A stretch of 64,000 bases of DNA from Ruminococcaceae bacterium FB2012 (lineage in GTDB: Bacteria; Bacillota; Clostridia; Oscillospirales; Ruminococcaceae): the NCBI GenBank assembly GCA_900104495.1, contig FMXS01000016.1, positions 1 through 64,000 of the forward strand. Reading direction: 5' to 3'. The first letter of the stretch is position 1, and every line of letters begins with the position of its first letter. A model generated the notes under the pieces. It was not told the origin of the DNA. It was given only the letters and a program-made list of their open reading frames with translations, and ran no database searches. A program made the position numbers and the translations under genes. Shown one piece after another: positions 58,415-64,000 of the stretch.

Positions 58415-59650
58415 TTATGCGGCTTCCTTGGCTTCGCTGTCCTTTGTCTCGGCAGGAGCCTCGGACAGCTTGACATCGTCGCCGTAAATGGTGGCAAAAT
58501 CGTTCTTCATGGAAACCGTGGTGAACCCGCGCTCCTCGCAGGAGGCCTTGAATTTCTCGGCAACATCCGGCTTGCCGTAATCTCTCTCGGTGTCGTCGCA
58601 GAGGAGCATATACGCCCTCGCGTCATACTTGGAATTGTTGACGGTGTACTGCCCCATTGCCAGGTCTCCGGAGCTGTTTCCGAGAGCAAGAACAGGCACC
58701 TTGCCGATCTCCCGGGCAATGAACCATACCTTGTTGAATTTCAGGTTCTTGGTGATGTATTCGCCGCCGAAGACCAGCTTGTCATCGGAGCTGTAGGTGT
58801 AGTCAAGGCCGTCGGTGTCCCCCTTGCCGGTGGCGGTGTAGGTCACATCGGTGCCGATGCAGCGCTCGTAGGGTATCTCAAAATGCTCGCTCATAACGGC
58901 TCTTACCAGCGTGCGGTCGGTGCCGCTGACGGCGTATACGGTGAAGCCGTTGGCTTCAAGATACTTCACAAGGGAGCACATGGGCTTGTAGTATGCCTCG
59001 CCGCGGGTGAGGTTCTCAAAGCCCTCGGCGGGACTGTTCATAAACTCCTTGGAGTAGGCGATAAGCTCGTCGGGAGTCATGTCCTTGTAAGCAAGGGCCG
59101 CCCACTTTGCATGGTCGGTGGCGGAGTTGGGAGGAAGGGTGCGGGTCTTGATGTTTTCTTCAAGGAAACGAGCGTATTCCTTCATCTCCTCGGGAGCCTT
59201 GTATGTATCGTCGTAAAGCGCTCTGTGGACGAACTGGCAGTAGTCGAAATAAGCGGGATAAAGCTCGCCGATAAGCGTGCCGTCCACGTCGGAAACGACT
59301 ATCCTGTCCTCAACGGGGATGAACTTCTCAGAGTTGGGGTCCGTCACCTCGGCCACCCAGTCGCGTATGGACTGCGCCACTTTGGAATCCTCCGCCCAGT
59401 ATTCCAGCCTGACTTCTTCTTTTTCCGGCCGGCTCTCGTCGGGCTGAGAAACGGTCTCCGCGGCGGAAGTGGTTGTTCCCGTCGGATCCGCGGCAGCGGT
59501 AGTTGCCGCAGTGGTAGTCGTGGCGGCAGTTGTGTTTTCTGCCTTTGATGCTGTCTCTGCTTTGCTGCTGTCATCCGAGCCGCAGGCGGCCGCCGACAGC
59601 GCCATGCACAAAGCCATTGCAGCGGTCAGCACTTTGTTTCTTTTCTTCAT
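58415..59650 (-). CDS. HAD-superfamily phosphatase lipoprotein
   Basis: A 411-residue secreted protein. The lipobox SAAAC puts the lipid cysteine at C23; a Thr/Ala/Ser linker (about 25-70) follows. The HAD domain has the nucleophile motif VVSDVDGTL (D121, D123), motif II in YAVSGTDRTL and motif IV in ALGNSSGDLAM. A cap domain lies between motifs I and II. It resembles secreted acid-phosphatase-like HAD proteins; substrate unknown. It leads a likely operon with the YjbR-type gene. Confidence 0.87.
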   Translation of the reverse strand: MKKRNKVLTAAMALCMALSAAACGSDDSSKAETASKAENTTAATTTTAATTAAADPTGTTTSAAETVSQPDESRPEKEEVRLEYWAEDSKVAQSIRDWVAEVTDPNSEKFIPVEDRIVVSDVDGTLIGELYPAYFDYCQFVHRALYDDTYKAPEEMKEYARFLEENIKTRTLPPNSATDHAKWAALAYKDMTPDELIAYSKEFMNSPAEGFENLTRGEAYYKPMCSLVKYLEANGFTVYAVSGTDRTLVRAVMSEHFEIPYERCIGTDVTYTATGKGDTDGLDYTYSSDDKLVFGGEYITKNLKFNKVWFIAREIGKVPVLALGNSSGDLAMGQYTVNNSKYDARAYMLLCDDTERDYGKPDVAEKFKASCEERGFTTVSMKNDFATIYGDDVKLSEAPAETKDSEAKEAA

Positions 59651-59692
59651 ACTTTACCTCCGTTGTATATATTAAAACAATAACGAAATGCC

Positions 59693-59708
59693 GTGACCTC
59701 ACGGTCAC
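59693..59708. promoter_or_regulatory. Palindrome in the HAD gene leader
   Basis: GTGACC-TCAC-GGTCAC lies just downstream of the -10 box and before the ribosome site, placed like an operator or a leader hairpin. Confidence 0.45.
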
Positions 59709-59716
59709 AACACTAT

Positions 59717-59744
59717 ATTATATCAGAATTCCGGGATTTGTCAA
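59717..59744 (-). promoter_or_regulatory. Sigma-A promoter for the HAD gene
   Basis: Minus strand: TTGACA at 59739-59744, 16-nt spacer ending in TGA, TATAAT at 59717-59722. Confidence 0.85.
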
Positions 59745-60188
59745 TTACCGCTCTGGCAAAACCATTTCGTGCCCCGCACTGACGAAGCCGTGCTTTTCAT
59801 AAAGCGGACGTCCCATATCCGTGGCTTCGAGGGTGATCTTTTCGATCCCCCGTGAGCGGCATTCTCCGACGATACGCTCCAGCAGGGCGGAGGCAATGCC
59901 CCTGCGCCTGTAAGCGGGCTCTGTATACATATTCATAATATAAGCGGCCTTGCCGGAAGGAAAATCACAGGTGGGCATCAGATCAAAACAGCTCACTCCG
60001 CCGCAGCCCACGACCTCGCTCCCTTCGTAAGCGAAGAACACCGCAAAGGAATCTTTCTCAAAGCCCTCGCGGAAATATCGGCGGGACTGCTCTTTGATCC
60101 GGCTGAGGTCGGCATCCTCCGGGAGGCCGTTTGCGCTGCGCAGGACTTTTATCCTCAGTTCAACAAGCTCTTCAAGCTGATCGGGCAT
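59745..60188 (-). CDS. GNAT-family N-acetyltransferase
   Basis: A 147-residue enzyme transferring acetyl from acetyl-CoA to an amine. The acetyl-CoA motif is EPAYRRRGIASALLERIV, preceded by the strand AAYIMNMYT and followed by LEATDMGRPLYEKHGF. The substrate is unknown. The ATG at 60188 is the only start in frame; codons just before it (IRKV) look like the usual family N-terminus, but a stop lies nine codons back. The ribosome site GGAGA is distant. Confidence 0.88.
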   Translation of the reverse strand: MPDQLEELVELRIKVLRSANGLPEDADLSRIKEQSRRYFREGFEKDSFAVFFAYEGSEVVGCGGVSCFDLMPTCDFPSGKAAYIMNMYTEPAYRRRGIASALLERIVGECRSRGIEKITLEATDMGRPLYEKHGFVSAGHEMVLPER

Positions 60189-60247
60189 GACTTTTCTGAT
60201 CTCCGTTTTAACTCACTCCGTTTCTTTTATCGCTGACGTTTTTTTAC

Positions 60248-60276
60248 AGTATACTATGACCTGTTTCCAATGTCAA
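60248..60276 (-). promoter_or_regulatory. Sigma-A promoter for the acetyltransferase
   Basis: Minus strand: TTGACA at 60271-60276, 17-nt spacer, TATACT at 60248-60253. Confidence 0.8.
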
Positions 60277-60325
60277 GGGTACATACATCAAATGTGAACA
60301 AAATGTAAATTCTCCGGAAATTCTG

Positions 60326-60354
60326 TTGACATCCCGAAATACTTGTGTTATTAT
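60326..60354 (+). promoter_or_regulatory. Sigma-A promoter for the TerD-like protein
   Basis: TTGACA at 60326-60331, 17-nt spacer, TATTAT at 60349-60354. Confidence 0.85.
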
Positions 60355-60397
60355 AAAAAGCTACAACAAGACCAAACACCGCAACGGAGGGATAAAA

Positions 60398-62401
60398 ATG
60401 AATTACGATCAGCTTCTTTTTTCCGAGCTCAGAGTCGCCGCAGTCACCCCTTCCGGCAAGCCTCTTGCCGAGGAGGATATGGTCAAGGCAATGACCGTCA
60501 ACGAGGAACTTCTCGCTGTCGGATATACCCTTTCCCCCCGGGATGTCATAACATTAGCCAAGTCCGAAGACATGGACGGCTTCGTCGCCCGCATCAGGGA
60601 GTATGCCGGCAGCGTGGACGCCAAGCCCATGTACCCCGATTTCCCGAACCAGGTCATGAACATGGACGAGTGCGTGTTCCGCTTTCATCAGCTGCTTCAC
60701 TATCTCTCCACCTACGGAGTTGAGGAGATAACCGGCATCAGCGTGACAAAAGGCTGGCTCCCCGAGGTGCAGGACACCGAAAAGACCCAGCCCGATACCC
60801 GCCTGCTGGAAGCTAAGGTCCTTGGCCTTATCGACAGCGCGGACAAGTATTTTTACCCCTACAAAAAGATACTCTCCGTCACCGAGCGCATGGACGAAAA
60901 ACAGAAAATGATGATCGCCGAGTGCGTCAAGCACCTTACCCCCGATCAGCTTTCGGATGTGACCGTCACCTTCAAGCAGAATCTTCTGCTGGTGTTCGAC
61001 ACCGTCTTCACCGACGGGAACCTGACCTCCGGGCAGAAGCTGGGCTATCTCCACGCGATCTGCCAGCACACCGGCGACGTATGGAAGTGCATGGACTTCT
61101 CCCTCACAAGGGCAAAGTATCACTTCCGCACTTCCCAGAAGCGCCTGCTGGTAAAACTGCTGGAAAGCTATCCCGCAGAGGATTTCAGAGGAAACCTTAT
61201 CCTCTCCAACAAGAAAAGCGAGCGCACTCTGCTGATGCTGAAATTCATCGACTACAACGAGTATTCCCGCAAGCCCGAGTATGCCAAGGCCGTTGCCGAT
61301 CTCAGAAACGGCAGGCTGCGTTCCTGGGAGTCCGGCGTGAAGTTCCTGGTGAGCAGAAGGGACGAGGAGGCTCTCGACGTCTACGCCGGCAGGCCCGGCA
61401 TGATGCTGCGCCACCTTACATACCTTATGCGCAACGGCTATAAGGCCCGCGACATCTACGACAAGCTGCTTCCTCTGGCGGATAAGCTGAAGACACAGAC
61501 TCTCGTGAGCCTGCTGAACTTCTTCTCCTCCGACGATTTCGCCGCTCAGAGCAACGACAGATTCGGCGAGGCGCTGGTCATCCGTCAGATGCTTGCGCCC
61601 TTGCTCTCCGCAAGGCTGGCAGCCAACGAGACCGCTATCAAGGGAAAGAAGATCTTCGTGGATGGCACCGGCTACGACTTTGACCTTTCTTCGATAAGAG
61701 TTAACGACAAGTCCGACGAGGGCGGATATATCCGCTCCGGGCTTGCCTACAAGATCCCCGAGGACGTTCACAGGCTGCGCTTCTTCATTTACTGGAACGA
61801 TGAACAGCGCGTGGACGTGGACCTTCACGGCGCGGCTATCGGCACCGACGGAAAGCAGTTACGCATCGGCTGGAACTCCGATTTCAAAAACGGCATGATG
61901 GTTTTCAGCGGCGACATCACCCACTCCGACGCAGCCGAATATTTCGACATCGACCTCGACGCCGCCAAGGGCGTCGTGGACAACGTCACCGCCAACATCA
62001 ACCTCTTCTCCGGCTACCCCACCTTCGGGGAGATCGACACCTGCTTCGTGGGCGTCATGGCCGTGGAAAAGACCGGCGAGGACGTTCAGCTTTACGACCC
62101 TGCCAACTGCTTCTTTGTCCATTACCTCAAGAGCAAATGCAGGTTTATGAACTACGGCTATGTGGATGTCACCAACCGGGCTATCGTTTTCGACGGCACC
62201 ACCGGCGACAGCAGAGATTATTACAGTACAAAAAAGCGTACAGATAACTTCTCCCTCAGCGAGTATCTGAAACTGCTCTTTGATGCTCAGAAGGCACAGC
62301 GCGTCCCGACCCGCGAGGAAGCGGACGCCGTTCTGGTGGTGGCAAAGCCCTCCGCCGAGAACGAGCTGAGCCTTATAGACAACAACTTCTTTATGGAGTA
62401 A
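60398..62401 (+). CDS. Large protein with C-terminal TerD-like domain
   Basis: A 667-residue soluble protein. The N-terminal two thirds (about 1-430) are helical, without a recognised catalytic motif. The C-terminal part (about 455-620) has VHRLRFFIYWNDEQRVDVDLHG, FFGDITHSDA-like MVFSGDITHSDA, YFDIDLDA and FVGVMAVEK, which resemble the calcium-binding TerD/tellurium-stress domain and its long relatives in Myxococcus and Streptomyces. No other ter gene is nearby. The ATG at 60398 follows CGGAGGG; an earlier ATG overlaps the promoter. The role, perhaps in stress response, is inference. Confidence 0.75.
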   Translation: MNYDQLLFSELRVAAVTPSGKPLAEEDMVKAMTVNEELLAVGYTLSPRDVITLAKSEDMDGFVARIREYAGSVDAKPMYPDFPNQVMNMDECVFRFHQLLHYLSTYGVEEITGISVTKGWLPEVQDTEKTQPDTRLLEAKVLGLIDSADKYFYPYKKILSVTERMDEKQKMMIAECVKHLTPDQLSDVTVTFKQNLLLVFDTVFTDGNLTSGQKLGYLHAICQHTGDVWKCMDFSLTRAKYHFRTSQKRLLVKLLESYPAEDFRGNLILSNKKSERTLLMLKFIDYNEYSRKPEYAKAVADLRNGRLRSWESGVKFLVSRRDEEALDVYAGRPGMMLRHLTYLMRNGYKARDIYDKLLPLADKLKTQTLVSLLNFFSSDDFAAQSNDRFGEALVIRQMLAPLLSARLAANETAIKGKKIFVDGTGYDFDLSSIRVNDKSDEGGYIRSGLAYKIPEDVHRLRFFIYWNDEQRVDVDLHGAAIGTDGKQLRIGWNSDFKNGMMVFSGDITHSDAAEYFDIDLDAAKGVVDNVTANINLFSGYPTFGEIDTCFVGVMAVEKTGEDVQLYDPANCFFVHYLKSKCRFMNYGYVDVTNRAIVFDGTTGDSRDYYSTKKRTDNFSLSEYLKLLFDAQKAQRVPTREEADAVLVVAKPSAENELSLIDNNFFME

Positions 62402-62409
62402 AATACTTT

Positions 62410-62512
62410 CCGGCAAGCATTCGCTCCGCATCCCGTATGTGTTCCATACGCGGAAAACCGGTGCCTTTAAAAGCAGGCGGATGAGCGAGAGAGTCATCGT
62501 ATTGCTTGCCGG
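62410..62512. ncRNA. Candidate structured RNA element after the TerD-like gene
   Basis: A perfect 10-bp closing stem (62410-62419 with 62503-62512) encloses a second stem (TCGCT...CATCC, 62421-62433, with GGATGAGCGA, 62479-62488) and a perfect hairpin CGTATG-TGTTC-CATACG (62434-62450), plus a smaller arm. It begins nine bases after the stop codon. It may be a 3' UTR structure, an RNA gene or a small palindromic element. Strand uncertain. Confidence 0.5.
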
Positions 62513-62787
62513 CAGGATATATGGCAGACGTTTCCGCACTTTGATCAGACAGCATCCTTTTATTTGACGATGGGGGCTCACGTCCGCGTGAGTCCAAACT
62601 GTACGGAACAGCCGGCTGTCGGTTCGTCTGCCCTGTGCAAAGGGTACAAGCGTTGCTTCGGGCGCAGCTAACAGAGCTGCGGCGGCTTACTTTTATCATT
62701 TTTGGGATCTGCCCGGAGTCATGTCTGCCGTCTGATAGCTTGTACCTCTTCCGAATATCCCTCCCGCACTCACGCGGGAGAACCTAT
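62513..62787. other. Hairpin-rich non-coding region continuing to the terminator
   Basis: Paired segments include CAGACG/CGTCTG (62525-62530 with 62625-62630), CTCACG-TCCG-CGTGAG (62577-62592), GCAGCT/AGCTGC (near 62664-62680) and CTCCCGC/GCGGGAG (62761-62780). No ribosome site or gene is supported on either strand. Confidence 0.55.
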
Positions 62788-62819
62788 CCCCTCCGGATGA
62801 CCTTCGGAGGGGCTTTTTT
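62788..62819 (+). terminator. Intrinsic terminator
   Basis: CCCCTCCG (62788-62795) pairs with CGGAGGGG (62805-62812), then CTTTTTT. It ends either the TerD-like gene transcript with a 390-nt 3' UTR or a separate RNA. Confidence 0.88.
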
Positions 62820-62892
62820 CATCCAATGTCGGTACGTGAAAACATTTTCCTACAATGCTACCAAGTATAACATTGATGTCAGCTTCGGTATG

Positions 62893-62921
62893 TTGACTTA
62901 ACATTGTGAGGGTGGTATAAT
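62893..62921 (+). promoter_or_regulatory. Sigma-A promoter for the XRE-AbrB regulator
   Basis: TTGACT at 62893-62898, 17-nt spacer, TATAAT at 62916-62921. Confidence 0.85.
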
Positions 62922-62962
62922 AAAAAACGAACAAAGGAAGAAAATGACGGGAGGGAAAAACC

Positions 62963-63385
62963 GTGAGCATAGATTTTTCAAGGCTTAAAATGTACCGCAC
63001 GCACAGCGGCCTCACACAGGAGCAGCTTGCCGAGAAGATAGGCGTTTCAAGACAGGCCGTAGCCAAGTGGGAACGGGGCGACGCAATGCCGGACCTCGAC
63101 AGCTGTATACGGCTGGCGGAACTTTACGGGATAACCGTTGACCTGCTTGTCCGGGACATCGGCAAGGAAGTCCATTACGGGGACGGAAAACACGTCTTCG
63201 GATTGGCGAAGGTCAATTCCAAGGGGCAGTTCACCCTGCCCGCCAACTGCCGAAGCGTTTTCGGCATCTCCCCGGGGGACACTCTTCTTGTCCTCGGAGA
63301 CGAGGATAAAGGCGGGATCGCGCTGGTGAAAGTCGGCGGCGTCATCAAGACCGTCGAGAGCCTGCTGGGCAGAAAAAAGGAGTGA
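62963..63385 (+). CDS. XRE-family regulator with C-terminal AbrB/SpoVT-like domain
   Basis: A 140-residue DNA-binding protein. The N-terminal HTH_3 domain (about 5-62) has SGLTQEQLAEKIGVSRQAVAKWERG. The C-terminal region (about 78-125) has AKVNSKGQFTLPANCRSVFGISPGDTLLVLGDE, a swapped-hairpin AbrB-type dimerisation or DNA-binding motif. The start is the GTG at 62963 after GGGAGGG. The ABC exporter gene begins 7 nt after its stop, so it most likely controls that operon and itself. Confidence 0.92.
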   Translation: MSIDFSRLKMYRTHSGLTQEQLAEKIGVSRQAVAKWERGDAMPDLDSCIRLAELYGITVDLLVRDIGKEVHYGDGKHVFGLAKVNSKGQFTLPANCRSVFGISPGDTLLVLGDEDKGGIALVKVGGVIKTVESLLGRKKE

Positions 63386-63391
63386 CAGTTC

Positions 63392-64000
63392 ATGTTTGCT
63401 GTTGAAGTTAAAGAGCTGACAAAGAAATACAACGACAAGACCGCCGTTGACGGCATCAGCCTTCAGATAAACGAGGGCGAGCTGTTCTCCCTCCTCGGAG
63501 TGAACGGCGCGGGCAAGACCACCACCGTCAAGGTACTGTCCTGCCTCACCGACGCCGACGGCGGCGAAGCCTTCGTGCTGGGCAAAAACTGCTCCAAGGA
63601 GAAGGATGCCGTCAAAGCGCTGATAGGCATTTCCCCGCAGGAGACTTCGGTGGCCGAAAAGCTCACCGTCCGGGAGAACCTTCGTCTTATCGCCGAGATC
63701 AGCGGCTTTGACAAAGAGAAATGTTCCGCCCGGGTGGAGCAGACTATCTCCGAACTGGGACTGGGCGAGGTGGCGGATTCGCTGGCAAAGACCCTTTCCG
63801 GCGGCTGGAAGCGCAAGCTGTCCATAGCAATGGCGCTTATCAGCGAGCCGAAGGTGCTGTTCCTCGACGAGCCCACCCTCGGACTGGACGTTCTCGCAAG
63901 GCGTGAGCTCTGGAAGGTCATAGAAAGCCTGAAAGGCAGGATAACGATGATCCTCACCACCCATTATATGGAGGAGGCCCAGCAGCTTTCCGACCGCATC
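63392..64000 (+). CDS. ABC transporter ATP-binding protein (partial at window end)
   Basis: The first 203 residues are visible; the 3' end is outside the window. Walker A is GVNGAGKTTT, the signature LSGGWKRKLSIAMAL, Walker B VLFLDEPTLGLD and the switch His TTHYMEEA. This is the CcmA/DrrA-type exporter ATPase class, usually followed by a separate permease gene. It is co-transcribed with the XRE-AbrB regulator, a layout common in drug or lantibiotic efflux operons. The start has AAAGGAG. Confidence 0.94.
   Translation, partial: MFAVEVKELTKKYNDKTAVDGISLQINEGELFSLLGVNGAGKTTTVKVLSCLTDADGGEAFVLGKNCSKEKDAVKALIGISPQETSVAEKLTVRENLRLIAEISGFDKEKCSARVEQTISELGLGEVADSLAKTLSGGWKRKLSIAMALISEPKVLFLDEPTLGLDVLARRELWKVIESLKGRITMILTTHYMEEAQQLSDRI

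Noticed and set aside
62391..62699. Minus-strand open frame of about 100 codons
   Set aside because: It covers the folded non-coding region, has no ribosome site, and its composition is Arg/Ser/Pro-rich like translated hairpins.

Overview
The window reads as chromosome of a spore-forming, anaerobic, Gram-positive member of the Clostridia, most likely a Ruminococcus-like Oscillospiraceae. The grounds are a GerA/GerAB/GerAC germinant receptor operon, YpeB, a SleB-type cortex hydrolase and two SpoIID/LytB proteins (endospore formation); rubredoxin, rubrerythrin and an 8-iron ferredoxin (anaerobe); a class B sortase and lipoproteins with lipobox signals (Gram-positive envelope); GGAGG-type ribosome sites; and many sigma-A promoters with an exact 17-nt spacer. 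The species assignment is inference. No rRNA, tRNA, CRISPR array or intact insertion sequence was seen.

Layout. 1-5.5 kb: an ABC exporter (ATPase plus FtsX-type permease), then a GHKL sensor kinase and a divergent LytTR regulator. 5.6-8.4 kb: a secreted papain-like protease with a sortase-like tail. 9-12.4 kb: a lipoprotein with a predicted HExxH protease domain, and a membrane protein. 12.6-15.1 kb: rubredoxin, MurA, ferredoxin. 15.1-16 kb: a gene-free stretch packed with hairpins. 16-20.4 kb: a DUF1667/FAD oxidoreductase operon facing a NifX-like plus metallo-beta-lactamase-fold operon. 20.5-23 kb: a diguanylate cyclase and a ZIP metal transporter. 23-27 kb: the germinant receptor operon. 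27-31 kb: small unknowns, SpoIID, aspartate kinase and a probable structured RNA. 31.5-36.7 kb: a three-gene phosphorelay (receiver-EAL protein, Hpt protein, hybrid kinase) bracketed by a gene remnant and an IS256-type relic. 37-39.3 kb: rubrerythrin and YpeB. 39.5-41.9 kb: cysteine desulfurase and ThiI (tRNA thiolation). 42.4-46.7 kb: CinA-type amidase, sortase B, SleB and SpoIID. 46.7-49.2 kb: zinc-ribbon protein, Maf, an unknown and a 2H phosphoesterase. 49.2-53.8 kb: two adjacent TIR / membrane-helix / beta-propeller proteins. 54.3-57.6 kb: a second FtsX/LolD-type exporter. 57.6-60.2 kb: YjbR-PUA-like protein, HAD lipoprotein, acetyltransferase. 60.4-62.4 kb: a TerD-like large protein followed by a structured 3' region. 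63-64 kb: an XRE-AbrB regulator and the start of another ABC exporter.

The best candidate for an undescribed system is the TIR operon (49,259-53,837): two co-transcribed proteins of the same architecture, one with a TIR domain that looks catalytic and one with a degenerate TIR-like domain, under one consensus promoter. Other points of interest are three probable structured RNAs, a dispersed 72-nt palindromic repeat, and a MITE-like element whose arms supply the stop codons of two convergent genes.

All calls come from reading the sequence and its translations; no database search was possible. Family names are recognition from motifs, and residue positions were counted by hand.
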